In this document: positions 36,094-46,022 of the stretch, in pieces
How the letters are laid out: every line of letters begins with the position of its first letter
How positions within the stretch are numbered: position 1 is the stretch's first letter
NCBI GenBank assembly: GCA_020832655.1
Contig: JAFIEF010000006.1
Coordinates: 1-64,000, forward strand
Direction: 5' to 3'
From: Paracoccaceae bacterium
GTDB taxonomy: Bacteria; Pseudomonadota; Alphaproteobacteria; Rhodobacterales; Rhodobacteraceae
Length of the DNA: 64,000 nt
The notes under the pieces: model-generated
Seen by the model: only the letters and a program-made list of their open reading frames with translations
Database searches by the model: none
Told to the model about the DNA's origin: nothing
Made by a program: the position numbers and the translations under genes

Positions 36094-36704
36094 TGGCGCT
36101 GCGCAGCGCGCCTTGTGCGATCCTGCTGCCTGCAGCAGGGTCGTCACGCCGGATGCAGGGGGCGGACAAGCTGTTGATGCCCTTGCATGATGGCGTGCCA
36201 ATCCTGCATCATGTCGCCCGGATTGCCGCGGCTGTAGCGTCGCATGTCGCGGTGACATTGCGCCCTGAAGACATGGCGCGCGCGGCGGCGCTGAACGGGC
36301 TGGCCCTGACGCGGCTGCGCGTGGCGAAGGCGCAGGAAGGCATGGCGGCAAGCCTGCGCGCGGGCGCGGCCTGGGCGCTGCAATATCCGGTCGACGCGCT
36401 GATGATCGCGCTGCCGGATATGCCGGATGTGACGCAGGCCGATTTCCGGGCGCTGATCGCCGCGCAAGCCCTGCATCCGCGCCAGCCCCTGCGCGCCGCC
36501 AGCAATGACATGCAGCCAGGCCATCCGGTAATCCTGCCGCGTGCGTTATTGCCGGAACTTCTGCATCTGAGCGGTGATCGGGGCGCGGCCTCGGTCCTGA
36601 AGGCGCATCCGCCACGGCTGCACGCCTTGCAGGGAAGGCGCGCGCTGAGCGATCTGGACAGTCCAGAGGATTGGGAAAGATGGCGTGCAGGGCAAGAGAA
36701 CTGA
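36093..36704 (+). CDS. MobA-like NTP transferase (MocA/molybdenum cofactor cytidylyltransferase type)
   Basis: The 203-residue Rossmann-like nucleotidyltransferase has the N-terminal pyrophosphorylase motif ILLPAAGSSRRMQGADKLL and the metal-binding LPDMPDVT. Relatives transfer CMP or GMP to molybdopterin in the cytoplasm. The ATG lies in the livM stop region (TGATG), so it is expressed with the transporter. A link between transport and molybdenum-cofactor chemistry is not obvious; if the transported compound is catabolised by a molybdenum hydroxylase the pairing would make sense, which is speculation. Confidence 0.82.
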   Translation: MALRSAPCAILLPAAGSSRRMQGADKLLMPLHDGVPILHHVARIAAAVASHVAVTLRPEDMARAAALNGLALTRLRVAKAQEGMAASLRAGAAWALQYPVDALMIALPDMPDVTQADFRALIAAQALHPRQPLRAASNDMQPGHPVILPRALLPELLHLSGDRGAASVLKAHPPRLHALQGRRALSDLDSPEDWERWRAGQEN

Positions 36705-36745
36705 GCCAGCCCGCAGCGACGCCTGCCAGCGCAGCCGCGGTAGTG

Positions 36746-36776
36746 TCGCATCGGGGACAATGCGCCCCCGATGCGA
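36746..36776. terminator. Bidirectional hairpin between the MobA-like gene and pdhC
   Basis: An 11-bp perfect stem (TCGCATCGGGG and CCCCGATGCGA, loop of 9) lies between two convergent genes, 41 bp past one and 6 bp past the other. There is no T tract. Confidence 0.6.
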
Positions 36777-36782
36777 TAACTC

Positions 36783-38114
36783 TCAGGCCAGCATCGTGAC
36801 CGGGTTTTCCAGAAGCGTCACGACTTCCTTCAGGAATTCCGCCCCCAGCGCGCCATCGATCACACGGTGATCGACCGACAGCGTCATCGACATGACTGTG
36901 GCGACCTTCAATTCGCCATCCGCGCCGACAACGGGCTTCTTCAGCCCCGCCCCCACGGCCAGGATCGAGCCATGCGGCGGGTTGATCACGGCATCGAAAT
37001 TCTCGATCCCGAACATGCCCAGATTGGAGATTGCCATCGACCCGCCGACATATTCATGCGGGGCAAGTTTCTTGCTACGGGCGCGACCGGCCAGATCCTT
37101 CATCTCTGCCGAGAGGGCCGAGAGGGATTTGAGATGCGCGTCCTTCAGCACCGGTGTGAACAACCCACCTTCGACCGCGACCGCCACGGCCACATCCGAT
37201 GGTTTGAGCTTCAGCATCCGGTCGCCCGCCCACACTGCGTTGCAGCCCGGCACCGCCTGAAGCGCCATTGCACAGGCCTTGATGATGAAGTCATTGACCG
37301 ACAGCTTCACCCCGCGCGCTTCGAGTTGCTTGTTAAGATCAGCGCGGAATTTCATCAGCGCATCAAGCTGCACCTCTCGGCGCAGATAGAAGTGCGGGAT
37401 GGTCTGCTTGGCTTCGGTCAGCCGCGCCGCGACCGTCTTGCGCATCCCGTCAAGCGCGACTTCTTCATATTCGCGGCCTTCATACATGCGCGCGACCTGA
37501 TCTGCGTTCGGTCCCGCGGCCAGCGCTGCCTTGGCGGGGGCCGCAGCAGCCGCGGGGGCAGGGGCTGCAGCCGGTGCTGCCTGTGCAGGGGCCGCACCCG
37601 GCCTGGCGCTTTCGACATCGGCCTTGACGATACGGCCATGCGGGCCGCTGCCGGTGATCTGCGTCAGATCCAGCCCTTTTTCCGCCGCGATCCGGCGCGC
37701 GAGCGGCGAGGCGAGGACGCGCTTGCCACCGGCAACCGGGGCAGGGGGGACGGGCGCGGCAGAGCCCCCTGCGCTGTTAGTATTGGGGGCCGCTTTCGCG
37801 CCCGTGTCGGCCTTGGCGGCCTCCGGCGCGGCCGCAGCCACCGGGGCACTGTCGATGTCATCGGCTGATTCGCCGTCCTCCAGCAACACGGCAATCGGCG
37901 TGTTGACCTTGACGCCTTCGCTGCCGGCTTCGATCAGGATCTTGCCGATCACACCTTCATCGACGGCTTCGAATTCCATCGTTGCCTTGTCGGTCTCGAT
38001 CTCGGCAATGATGTCGCCTGAACTGACCGTGTCGCCTTCCTTGACCAGCCATTTCGCCAGCGTGCCTTCTTCCATAGTGGGCGAGAGGGCGGGCATCAGA
38101 ATTTCAGTGGGCAT
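36783..38114 (-). CDS. pdhC: Pyruvate dehydrogenase E2, dihydrolipoamide acetyltransferase
   Basis: E2 is the core of the pyruvate dehydrogenase complex and moves the acetyl group to CoA. The 443-residue protein has one lipoyl domain (residues 1-80, lipoyl lysine K43 in ETDKATMEF), an Ala/Pro linker, a peripheral subunit-binding domain (about 133-168, [18 protein letters not shown]), a second Ala/Pro linker and the catalytic domain with [13 protein letters not shown] near the C-terminus. It is the third gene of pdhA-pdhB-pdhC, 14 bp after pdhB. A 154-bp stretch of its lipoyl domain is identical to pdhB. Confidence 0.97.
   Translation of the reverse strand: MPTEILMPALSPTMEEGTLAKWLVKEGDTVSSGDIIAEIETDKATMEFEAVDEGVIGKILIEAGSEGVKVNTPIAVLLEDGESADDIDSAPVAAAAPEAAKADTGAKAAPNTNSAGGSAAPVPPAPVAGGKRVLASPLARRIAAEKGLDLTQITGSGPHGRIVKADVESARPGAAPAQAAPAAAPAPAAAAAPAKAALAAGPNADQVARMYEGREYEEVALDGMRKTVAARLTEAKQTIPHFYLRREVQLDALMKFRADLNKQLEARGVKLSVNDFIIKACAMALQAVPGCNAVWAGDRMLKLKPSDVAVAVAVEGGLFTPVLKDAHLKSLSALSAEMKDLAGRARSKKLAPHEYVGGSMAISNLGMFGIENFDAVINPPHGSILAVGAGLKKPVVGADGELKVATVMSMTLSVDHRVIDGALGAEFLKEVVTLLENPVTMLA
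37922..38075 (-). repeat. 154-bp identical repeat, copy in pdhC lipoyl domain
   Basis: This block is base-for-base identical to 39322-39475 in pdhB, exactly 1400 bp away in the same orientation. Sequence on both sides differs, also at third codon positions. This points to recent gene conversion or strong recombination between the two lipoyl domains. Confidence 0.9.
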
Positions 38115-38128
38115 GTTCTTTCCCCCCT

Positions 38129-39514
38129 TCAGCGATAGGTGACCTTGCGCACGGCTTCGATGACTTCATCGACCGTGACAAGCGCCAGCTTTTCGAGATT
38201 GGCCGCATAGGGCATGGGCACATCCTTGCCGGTCAGGTTGATGACCGGCGCATCGAGATAGTCAAAGGCCTGCTGCATAACCACCGAAGTGATGTAATTG
38301 CCGACCGAGGATTGCGGGAAGCCTTCCTCGACTGTGACCAGACGGTTGGTCTTCATCACCGAGGCCAGGATCGCGTCGGTATCCATCGGGCGGATGGTGC
38401 GCAGATCGATCACCTCGGCGCTGATACCGTCCGCGGCCAGCTTCTCTGCTGCGTCCAGCGCATAGGTCATGCCGATGCCGAAGCTGACAATGGTCACATC
38501 GCTGCCTTCGCGCCAGATCTTGGCCTTGCCGAAGGGCACAGTGAAATCATCAAGCACCGGCACCTCGAAGCTGCGGCCATAGAGGATTTCGTTTTCAAGG
38601 AAAATCACCGGGTTGGGGTCGCGGATCGCAGTTTTCAAAAGCCCTTTGGCGTCAGCCGCCGAATAGGGCATCACGACCTTCAGGCCGGGGATCTGGCTAT
38701 ACCATGCGGCATAACACTGGCTGTGCTGCGCGCCCACCCGCGCTGCCGCGCCATTGGGGCCACGGAAGACGATGGGACAGCCCATCTGCCCGCCCGACAT
38801 GTAGAGCGTCTTGGCCGCAGAGTTGATGATGTGGTCGATCGCCTGCATGGCGAAGTTGAAGGTCATGAATTCGACAATGGGCCGCAGCCCGCCAAAGGCC
38901 GCACCGACCCCGATCCCGGCAAAGCCATGTTCGGTGATCGGCGTGTCGATCACGCGGCGCGCGCCGAATTCATCAAGCAGCCCCTGGGTGATCTTGTAGG
39001 CGCCCTGATATTCGGCGACCTCCTCGCCCATCACGAAAACTTCGTCTGCGGCACGCATTTCCTCTGCCATCGCATCGCGCAGCGCCTCGCGCACGGTCTG
39101 GGTCTTCATCTCGGTGCCGTCGGGCCAGTCTGGCGAAGTGTCGACTTTGGGCGCGGCAGGCGGCGCGGCCGTCGCGGAGCCCCCTGCGGGGGCCGCCTTG
39201 ACGCCCGCGTCAGCCGCTGGGGCAGCGGCTTCCGGCGCCGCCGCGCTGTCAGCGATATCGTCAGCGCTTTCACCTTCGTCCAGCAGCACTGCGATGGCAG
39301 TGTTGACCTTGACGCCTTCAGTGCCGGCTTCGATCAGGATCTTGCCGATCACACCTTCATCGACGGCTTCGAATTCCATCGTTGCCTTGTCGGTCTCGAT
39401 CTCGGCAATGATGTCGCCTGAACTGACCGTGTCGCCTTCCTTGACCAGCCATTTCGCCAGCGTGCCTTCTTCCATTGTCGGAGAGAGTGCGGGCATCAGT
39501 ATTTCGGTTGCCAT
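38129..39514 (-). CDS. pdhB: Pyruvate dehydrogenase E1 component subunit beta with N-terminal lipoyl domain
   Basis: The 461-residue protein starts with a complete lipoyl domain (about residues 1-80, K43), an Ala/Pro linker, then the transketolase-like E1 beta domain (from about 130; [25 protein letters not shown] start, [18 protein letters not shown]). With PdhA it decarboxylates pyruvate using thiamine diphosphate. A lipoyl domain on E1 beta is a known trait of alphaproteobacteria. The start at 39514 gives [17 protein letters not shown]; earlier in-frame codons belong to the pdhA end. Confidence 0.97.
   Translation of the reverse strand: MATEILMPALSPTMEEGTLAKWLVKEGDTVSSGDIIAEIETDKATMEFEAVDEGVIGKILIEAGTEGVKVNTAIAVLLDEGESADDIADSAAAPEAAAPAADAGVKAAPAGGSATAAPPAAPKVDTSPDWPDGTEMKTQTVREALRDAMAEEMRAADEVFVMGEEVAEYQGAYKITQGLLDEFGARRVIDTPITEHGFAGIGVGAAFGGLRPIVEFMTFNFAMQAIDHIINSAAKTLYMSGGQMGCPIVFRGPNGAAARVGAQHSQCYAAWYSQIPGLKVVMPYSAADAKGLLKTAIRDPNPVIFLENEILYGRSFEVPVLDDFTVPFGKAKIWREGSDVTIVSFGIGMTYALDAAEKLAADGISAEVIDLRTIRPMDTDAILASVMKTNRLVTVEEGFPQSSVGNYITSVVMQQAFDYLDAPVINLTGKDVPMPYAANLEKLALVTVDEVIEAVRKVTYR
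39322..39475 (-). repeat. 154-bp identical repeat, copy in pdhB lipoyl domain
   Basis: This is the second copy of the identical block described at 37922-38075. It encodes the same part of the lipoyl domain, including the ETDKATMEF lysine site. Confidence 0.9.
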
Positions 39515-39528
39515 TCTTCTTGTCCCCC

Positions 39529-40539
39529 TCAAGCCTGTTGCGGCACGCTGTCCGCATAGATATCGGTCCACAGCTCTTCGAGCGCGGGTTCCGGGCTGTC
39601 CTGCGAGAATTGCGCGGCCTCGTTGACGACGGATTTGATGTCCTTGTCGATGGCCTTCAGGTCGTCTTCTGACGCGTGCTTGCCCGAAAGCAGCAGATCG
39701 CGCACATGTTCGATGGCATCGCGTTCGGCGCGCATTTTCTGCACCTCGTCGCGGGTGCGATACTTGGCCGGGTCCGACATCGAATGGCCCCGATAGCGAT
39801 AGGTCATAACCTCAAGAATATACGGCCCCTTGCCTGCGCGGCAATGCGCCACTGCCTTTTCGCCAGCGGCCTTCACTGCCAGAACATCCATGCCGTCCAC
39901 TTCTTCGCCCTTGATGCCATAGGCGGCCCCGCGTTCCCACAGGCTGGGCGATTTCGTGGCGCGCTGGACACTGGTGCCCATTGCGTATTTGTTGTTTTCG
40001 ATCACGAAGATGACGGGCAGATCCCACAGCATTGCCATGTTGTAGGTTTCATAAACCTGGCCCTGATTGGCCGCACCATCGCCGAAATAGGTGAAGGTGA
40101 CATTGTCATTGCCCTTGTATTTGTCGCTGAAGGCCAGCCCGGCGCCCAGTGGCACCTGCGCGCCGACGATCCCGTGCCCGCCATAGAAATGCTTTTCCTT
40201 GGAGAACATGTGCATCGAGCCGCCCTTGCCCTTGGAATAGCCGCCCTCGCGCCCGGTCAGTTCGGCCATCACACCCTTGGGGTCCATGCCGCAGGCCAGC
40301 ATATGGCCATGATCGCGGTAAGAGGTGACGCGCTTGTCGCCTTCCTTCGCGGCCGCTTCCAGCCCGACGACGACAGCTTCTTGCCCGATATACAGATGAC
40401 AGAACCCGCCGATCAGCCCCATGCCGTATAGCTGGCCGGCCTTTTCCTCGAATCGCCGGATCAGCAGCATGTCGCGGTAATAGCCAAGCAACTCTTCGGC
40501 GGACACATTCGGTTTTGAAGCGGATTTTCGTGTGGCCAT
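39529..40539 (-). CDS. pdhA: Pyruvate dehydrogenase E1 component subunit alpha
   Basis: The 336-residue E1 alpha subunit has the thiamine diphosphate motif GDGAANQG followed by [12 protein letters not shown], and the regulatory-loop-like [14 protein letters not shown]. It catalyses the first step of the pyruvate dehydrogenase reaction with PdhB. The start at 40539 follows GGGAGG and gives [10 protein letters not shown]. It is the first gene of the operon; a palindrome lies 30 bp upstream. Confidence 0.97.
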   Translation of the reverse strand: MATRKSASKPNVSAEELLGYYRDMLLIRRFEEKAGQLYGMGLIGGFCHLYIGQEAVVVGLEAAAKEGDKRVTSYRDHGHMLACGMDPKGVMAELTGREGGYSKGKGGSMHMFSKEKHFYGGHGIVGAQVPLGAGLAFSDKYKGNDNVTFTYFGDGAANQGQVYETYNMAMLWDLPVIFVIENNKYAMGTSVQRATKSPSLWERGAAYGIKGEEVDGMDVLAVKAAGEKAVAHCRAGKGPYILEVMTYRYRGHSMSDPAKYRTRDEVQKMRAERDAIEHVRDLLLSGKHASEDDLKAIDKDIKSVVNEAAQFSQDSPEPALEELWTDIYADSVPQQA

Positions 40540-40568
40540 TCCGGCATCCCTCCCGTTCAGAAATGATA

Positions 40569-40582
40569 GTTCAACGTTAAAC
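40569..40582 (-). promoter_or_regulatory. Candidate operator upstream of pdhA
   Basis: GTTCAACGTTAAAC is a 14-bp palindrome with one mismatched pair, located 30 bp before the pdhA start in an A/T-rich stretch. The size and position fit a repressor site overlapping the promoter. The regulator is unknown. Confidence 0.35.
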
Positions 40583-40660
40583 AATCTAATAGCGCAAATC
40601 TTTTTCCGTGGCGAGTGTTTTTCGACATCCCTGCCATGCGCAAGGCGCAACGCAGCGCAG

Positions 40661-41506
40661 TCAGACAGGTTTTGCGATCAGCAGATCGGTGGGTGGGTCG
40701 CGCATCAGGTCGCGCGCGTAATTGCCAAGGCTGGTCGCGTCACGCCCCGAATGGCTGCCCAGAACGACCAGATCGGGCTGCAATTCCTGAATGCGGAATT
40801 GCAAAACCTCATGCACACCACCAGGCACGATTTCGGGCAGGTGCAGTTTGTCGGGCACCCCGTCAAGCCGCATGAAGGCGCTGCGCAGCAACTTCGCCTC
40901 GGTCATGGTGGCGCAGGTTTCAGGCTCGGCCTGCGGCAGTTTCTCACTGAGCGGCAGTTGCAGCGCGTGGATGGCGTGCAGTTCGGCCCCTGGGGCGATG
41001 ATCGCGGCCATGCGTAGTGCTTCAGCCGAGGCGGGGGCAAAGGTGATCGCCCCCAGAACCCGACGATAGGGCAGGGGGGCATTGCGGTCATGGGCAATCA
41101 GCACCGGGCAGGGCACATCAAGGGTGATCCGTTCCATCGTGGTGCTGCGCAGGACTTCCAGCACCGCGCGGGGCTTGTGCAGGCCCATGATCAGCAGATC
41201 CGCCGAATACTGGCGGGCCAGATCGGCAATGACCTTTTCCGGCGCCCCCGATACACCATGCAGGCTGATATCCAGCCCCGGATAGGCTGCGGCAAGCTGC
41301 GTCAGCGCGTCGCTGGCCTGTTCCTCGGTCCGGGGGACGCGGCGCGATTTCCGCAGGCGCGGTGCCAGCGCCTTGGGCCGTCCAACAGCATGAGCCAGCA
41401 CCACCCGACAGCCCAGCGACCGGGCCAGTGCCGCCGCGCGCGCCATCACAGCATCGGAGCGCGCGGTAAAGTCAGTCGCGGCAAGAATGGTGTTGATCGC
41501 TCTCAC
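40661..41506 (-). CDS. Universal stress protein with two UspA domains
   Basis: The roughly 281-residue protein has two UspA-like halves. The first (about residues 1-140) has INTILAATDFTARSD and LLIMGLHKPRA with a nucleotide-binding-like C-terminal loop. The second half (about 150-281) ends in DLVVLGSHSGRDATSLGNYARDL, resembling the ATP-binding G-x2-G-x9-G(S/T) pattern only loosely. Such tandem proteins respond to starvation or redox stress. I chose a GTG start with GGAG six bases upstream; an ATG at 41521 is an alternative. Confidence 0.83.
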   Translation of the reverse strand: MRAINTILAATDFTARSDAVMARAAALARSLGCRVVLAHAVGRPKALAPRLRKSRRVPRTEEQASDALTQLAAAYPGLDISLHGVSGAPEKVIADLARQYSADLLIMGLHKPRAVLEVLRSTTMERITLDVPCPVLIAHDRNAPLPYRRVLGAITFAPASAEALRMAAIIAPGAELHAIHALQLPLSEKLPQAEPETCATMTEAKLLRSAFMRLDGVPDKLHLPEIVPGGVHEVLQFRIQELQPDLVVLGSHSGRDATSLGNYARDLMRDPPTDLLIAKPV

Positions 41507-41618
41507 AGCGCGCTCCGGCATTTGGGTCAACAATCGATACGCTTAGCAGATCAAACGCGGCGCGTCACTTTCCTTTGCAGACCCTTCGGCAGTGGGCAAG
41601 CACTGCAATGCCCCCAAT

Positions 41619-42629
41619 TCAGCGCTGCAACAACCTTGCTCTGGTCGCAGCCGTCATTATTGAGCGGGGCAGATTCTGGGCGAAGTGGGCATGTTGGTCA
41701 AGATCGGGGAAACGCCGTTCCAGATCACTCTGCAATGCGGCCGGAAGCTGCGTCATGGTCGCGCGGGACACCAGCAGGCTTTCCATCGGAACCCCTTCGG
41801 CATAGATGATCTGATGCGTGTCGAAGGCCAGCGCGTGATAGGTGACAAAGCCGGTTTCGCGCTGTTCGATCCCACCGGAGCCGACAAGGAACTGCGCCTG
41901 TATCAGCACCTCGGCGCGCTGACCCAGCTTGTTGTCGCCGCGTTGATAAAGGAATATCCGTTGGCGCGGCGCCAGTGTCAGCGGGGCCAGATTTCCCAGC
42001 ACCCCGGCGGGGAAGATCACCGGGGCGGATTGGCCATGTCCGCGCAGCGAGACCTGCCCGACCCAGCGCAGCGGCTGCGCACCATGATCGCGCGTCAGCA
42101 CCTTCACGCCCGGTGTCAGATCCTCGATCGGAACAAGCTGTCCGTCCGCAAGCGTGATACGGGTGCCAGTGCCGAAACAGCCCAGAACAGTCTGCGCCAA
42201 AAGCAACGCCGCGCCTTCGGTCTTCACCTCTATCAAGGCATAGCCCAGACCCGCGCGTATCGGGTTGAGCGGTAGCAGAAAACCATGCCCGGCAATGCTT
42301 AGCGCGACCAATTCGACAATCTCGCCATCATTTGCCATCAACAGGATGCGCCCTTCGGGGCGAACCACACCACCCGATGGCAGGGCGGGCGATATGCCCG
42401 GATCATCCTGCACAAGCGTTATCGGGTCGCCCAGATCCAGCGTCAGACTGCGCGCCACCCCGTCAGAACACAGCGTGTAGATGTCGCCTTCGGCGCAGGT
42501 GGCAAGACTGCCCATGCTGTCACCGTCATTGACACCCCATGTGGCGATGAAATCCGCCCTGGGAAATACATCGCAATGATACAGCGTCACGCCACGCGGC
42601 CTTTGCGAAACAGATGTGGCGGTATTCAT
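41619..42629 (-). CDS. Hint-domain (Hedgehog/intein-type) protein
   Basis: The 336-residue protein has a beta-rich N-terminal part (about residues 1-145) and a Hint domain starting with CFGTGTRITLADGQLVPIED (about 150), where Cys150 would be the self-splicing nucleophile. The domain continues with VLTRDHGAQPLRWVG and the YHALAFDTHQIIYAEGV block that supplies the conserved His. Rhodobacteraceae carry many such stand-alone Hint proteins, often secreted or linked to RTX proteins. No downstream extein is present, so cleavage rather than splicing would be expected. The biological role is unknown. Confidence 0.82.
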   Translation of the reverse strand: MNTATSVSQRPRGVTLYHCDVFPRADFIATWGVNDGDSMGSLATCAEGDIYTLCSDGVARSLTLDLGDPITLVQDDPGISPALPSGGVVRPEGRILLMANDGEIVELVALSIAGHGFLLPLNPIRAGLGYALIEVKTEGAALLLAQTVLGCFGTGTRITLADGQLVPIEDLTPGVKVLTRDHGAQPLRWVGQVSLRGHGQSAPVIFPAGVLGNLAPLTLAPRQRIFLYQRGDNKLGQRAEVLIQAQFLVGSGGIEQRETGFVTYHALAFDTHQIIYAEGVPMESLLVSRATMTQLPAALQSDLERRFPDLDQHAHFAQNLPRSIMTAATRARLLQR

Positions 42630-42779
42630 GCGGTGTAGAGACCTTTCCGGGATGGCAAGCGCAAAGAATCGGCAGCATTCAATCCGCCACTAGCACATAT
42701 CATGCCAAGCACCGGTTAACAGCTTGCACGGATGGTCGGAACATGGCCCGCGCATCGCCCAAGGCAAGTATCATTGGTG

Positions 42780-44621
42780 TTACTGCACCGCTTCCGAGTC
42801 GGAACGCTGGCGCGCCCACATCTTCGCATATTGCCCGGATTGCGCCAGAAGCTCGTCATGCGTGCCCGCTTCGACAATGCGTCCCAGATCCAGCACAACA
42901 ATGCGATCCGCATCGACAATGGTGGAAAGCCGGTGCGCAATGGTCAGAACCGTGCGCCCTTCGCTCATCTGGCGCAAGCTGTCCTGAATGCTCTGCTCGG
43001 TTTGCGTATCGAGCGCCGAGGTGGCTTCGTCCAACAGCAGTACAGGCGGGTTCTTCAGCAGGGTGCGGGCAATGCCCACGCGCTGCTTTTCCCCGCCCGA
43101 CAGTTTCAGCCCGCGTTCGCCCACGGCCGTGTCATAGCCTTCGGGCAGCGAGGTGATGAAGTCATGGATGCGCGCGGCCTTGGCGGCGGCGATGATTTCG
43201 TCACGGGTAGCGCCTTCACGGCCATAGGCGATGTTATAGGCGATGGTGTCGTTGAACAGCACCGTGTCCTGCGGCACCACCCCGATTGCGAGGTGCAGGC
43301 TGTCTTGCGTGACATCGCGCAGATCCTGCCCGTCAATGCGGATCGCGCCCTCCGTGACATCATAAAAGCGAAACAGCAGCCGCCCGATGGTGGATTTGCC
43401 CGACCCTGACGGGCCGACAATCGCCACGCTTTGCCCGCCTGCGACATGCAGATCGATACCTTTCAGGATCGGGCGGGCCGGGTCATAGCCGAACTCCACC
43501 CGGTCAAAGCTGATCGTGCCTTCGGACACCTGCAATTCCGTCGCATCGGGTTTGTCGGTGACATCTGCAGGCTGGTCCAGCAAATCGAACATCTCGCCCA
43601 TATCGACCAGCGCCTGGCGGATCTCGCGATAGACCGTGCCCAGAAAGTTCAGCGGCATGGTGATCTGGATCATATAGGCATTGACCAGCACGAAATCGCC
43701 CACCGTCAGGGTGCCATTCTGCACCCCCATCGCGGCCATCACCATCACCACAACCAGCCCCGAAGTGATCAGCAAAGCCTGCCCGAAATTCAGGAAAGCC
43801 AGCGAATGATTGGTGGCGACGGCGGCGCGCTCATACTGCATCATGGCGCTGTCATAGCGCCGCGCTTCCAGCCCTTCGGCGTTGAAATACTTGACGGTCT
43901 CAAAATTCAGCAGGCTGTCGATGGCCTTCTGGTTGGCATCGGTGTCCTGGCGGTTCATCTCGCGGCGCTGGCGAACGCGCCATTCGGTCACCTTGAAGGT
44001 GAACTGCACATAAAGCGCGATGGTCAGCACCACGGCGGCCAGATACCAGATATCGAACACCACGAAGAAGATGACTGCGATCATGATCAGTTGCAGGATC
44101 AGCGGAAAGATCGAGAACAGCAGGAAGCGCAGCAGGAATTCCACGCCCTTGACGCCGCGCTCGATCACCCGGCTCAGCCCGCCGGTCTTGCGGGTGATAT
44201 GATAGCGCAGGCTGAGGCGGTGGATATGGGCAAAGGTTTCCAGCGCCAGCCGGCGCAGCGCGCGCTGCCCGACCCGCGTGAACAGCACATTGCGCAATTC
44301 CTGAAAGCCGATTTCCATCAATCGCGCGACGCCATAGGCCACGGTCAGGCCAACGGCCCCGACCGCCAGCATCCAGCCCGTGCCATCACCTGCCAGCGCG
44401 TCAACTGCGGCCTTGTAGAAGAATGGCGTGGTGACAGCGACCAGCTTGGCCGCAACCAGCATGATCAAAGCCAGCACGACGCGGCGCTTGATCCAGGCTT
44501 CGCCACCTGGCCACAGATAGGGCATCACGCGCCGGATGATGCGCAGACTGCGCGCCTGTTCAGTCTTGTCGGCTTTCAACGCTGCGCTGTCGGGCAGGTT
44601 TGGGCTGGGCGCTACAGTCAT
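42780..44621 (-). CDS. Atm1/HMT-type ABC exporter (fused permease-ATPase)
   Basis: The 613-residue half-transporter has a six-helix transmembrane domain (about residues 45-340) and an ATPase domain with Walker A GPSGSGKST, signature LSGGEKQRVGIAR and Walker B LLLDEATSALD. The membrane part (NFETVKYFNAEGLEARRYD, SLAFLNFGQALLI) matches the ABCB7/Atm1 group, which exports glutathione-linked or metal-thiol compounds; the Novosphingobium homologue handles glutathione-metal complexes. The start at 44621 has AAGG upstream; a longer in-frame start is not supported. Confidence 0.93.
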   Translation of the reverse strand: MTVAPSPNLPDSAALKADKTEQARSLRIIRRVMPYLWPGGEAWIKRRVVLALIMLVAAKLVAVTTPFFYKAAVDALAGDGTGWMLAVGAVGLTVAYGVARLMEIGFQELRNVLFTRVGQRALRRLALETFAHIHRLSLRYHITRKTGGLSRVIERGVKGVEFLLRFLLFSIFPLILQLIMIAVIFFVVFDIWYLAAVVLTIALYVQFTFKVTEWRVRQRREMNRQDTDANQKAIDSLLNFETVKYFNAEGLEARRYDSAMMQYERAAVATNHSLAFLNFGQALLITSGLVVVMVMAAMGVQNGTLTVGDFVLVNAYMIQITMPLNFLGTVYREIRQALVDMGEMFDLLDQPADVTDKPDATELQVSEGTISFDRVEFGYDPARPILKGIDLHVAGGQSVAIVGPSGSGKSTIGRLLFRFYDVTEGAIRIDGQDLRDVTQDSLHLAIGVVPQDTVLFNDTIAYNIAYGREGATRDEIIAAAKAARIHDFITSLPEGYDTAVGERGLKLSGGEKQRVGIARTLLKNPPVLLLDEATSALDTQTEQSIQDSLRQMSEGRTVLTIAHRLSTIVDADRIVVLDLGRIVEAGTHDELLAQSGQYAKMWARQRSDSEAVQ

Positions 44622-44759
44622 GGCTGGCCTTGGATAGAAGCTGGCGTGCCCTCCTACTCCACGGCTTCCGGCTTGGCCAGACGGAACAGAGGGAGGCCAC
44701 ACTTATGCAGTGCGGCGGTGCCAGACAAGGCCGGTTGGCGCTTTGGCCACCCTGTACTG

Positions 44760-46022
44760 TCAGCCATCACTTTCCGGCAGAACGAAAACCTGGCCGGGAT
44801 AGATAAGATCAGGATTTCGGATCTGGTCGCGATTGGCATCAAAGATGCGCATGTAGCGCATACCGTCGCCATAACGATCCACCGACATGCCCCAAAGCGT
44901 GTTGCCGGGCTGCACGATCAGCGCCTGCGGGCCAGCGCTTTCGCGCGCGATTTCTGGGGTGACACGCTCAAAGGGGATTTCGGCGCGCGAAACCACCTGC
45001 TGGGCCTCATCCAGCTCGTCAATGCGCAAGCGATAGACGCCACGCTCGATCCCGGCCAATTGCGCCTGCCAGTCACCGGCCGCGCCTGCGCGGGTGCGCA
45101 GGATGGGTTGGTTGTCCAGATAGATTTGCAACTCATGGCCCGCCCCGGCGGCGCGTCCGCCCAGCGCAACCTCGCCTTCGTCATCATAGACAACCGAGTC
45201 GATGATGACGTTTCCAGCCCCCCCTGTCTGGGGCAGGCCGGGGGCTTCGCCCAGAACCTGCACTGTGCCATCGGCGCGCATCAGAACTGCCATTGGCGCT
45301 GGCTGGGGGTCGAGTTCGGGGCGCGGCGTAGCTGCGGCCTGCGCCAGATCCTCGTCAGCTTTCGGATCGGACCCGGCGGCAATGCCCTCGGCCGATACCA
45401 TGCTGTGGGCATCAAGCTGTGGCCGCGAGGGGGCGCTGGCGGTGCCGGGAAACAGGGGGTCGGTCTGCACTTCGCGCAGGCTCTGCACAGGTTGGGTCTG
45501 GCCGTCCGGGGCGATCTGTCCGGCCAGAACCGGGCTGCGCGGGGCCAGCATCAGCGTATCGAGTGACCGCACGCGCTGACCGCTGGCCAGTTGTACCTCC
45601 AGTTCCAGAACGCGCGGGGCCGGGCTGGGGGCGATTTCGAACATCATCACGAATTCGCCTGCATCGCTGCTGATCGTGCGCGCGACCTGTTTTTCCTCTA
45701 TCAGCGCCGCGACAGTGCTGCGCGCTGGCGCCTGTCCTGCAATCAGCACATCGCCCAGATCGGTCACGCGGACCAGATCGAAGCGCGGTGCGGCATCGCT
45801 GGCGGGGCCGGCCATTGCCAGACGCAATTCGGGGGCAATATCGGCAGCAGGGTCTGCTCCGGGCTGCGGTTCGGTCATCGAAATCGCGCTTGGAGCCTTC
45901 AGTTCAGGTTCCGGCGGGGCCGAAGGAAAGATCACGACATAGGCGACCGAGGCCGCCCCGACCACGGCCACAGAACCGACGGCCCATTGCGCCAGTGTTT
46001 CCTTGGGCATGAATTTCAACAT
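44760..46022 (-). CDS. LysM-domain membrane-anchored protein
   Basis: The 420-residue protein has an N-terminal anchor (WAVGSVAVVGAASVAYVVIF, about residues 13-32), a long Ala/Pro-rich periplasmic part with Ig-like beta segments, and a C-terminal LysM domain (about 367-416; IVQPGNTLWGMSVDRYGDG, then IRNPDLIYPGQVFVLP) that binds peptidoglycan. It is likely a cell-envelope scaffold or a regulator of wall enzymes, with no catalytic domain. It lies 138 bp upstream of the exporter gene. Confidence 0.88.
   Translation of the reverse strand: MLKFMPKETLAQWAVGSVAVVGAASVAYVVIFPSAPPEPELKAPSAISMTEPQPGADPAADIAPELRLAMAGPASDAAPRFDLVRVTDLGDVLIAGQAPARSTVAALIEEKQVARTISSDAGEFVMMFEIAPSPAPRVLELEVQLASGQRVRSLDTLMLAPRSPVLAGQIAPDGQTQPVQSLREVQTDPLFPGTASAPSRPQLDAHSMVSAEGIAAGSDPKADEDLAQAAATPRPELDPQPAPMAVLMRADGTVQVLGEAPGLPQTGGAGNVIIDSVVYDDEGEVALGGRAAGAGHELQIYLDNQPILRTRAGAAGDWQAQLAGIERGVYRLRIDELDEAQQVVSRAEIPFERVTPEIARESAGPQALIVQPGNTLWGMSVDRYGDGMRYMRIFDANRDQIRNPDLIYPGQVFVLPESDG

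Noticed and set aside
43431..45566. Plus-strand open frame of 711 codons opposite the Atm1-type exporter and LysM genes
   Set aside because: Antisense of two genes with clear domains; no recognisable motif in the frame.
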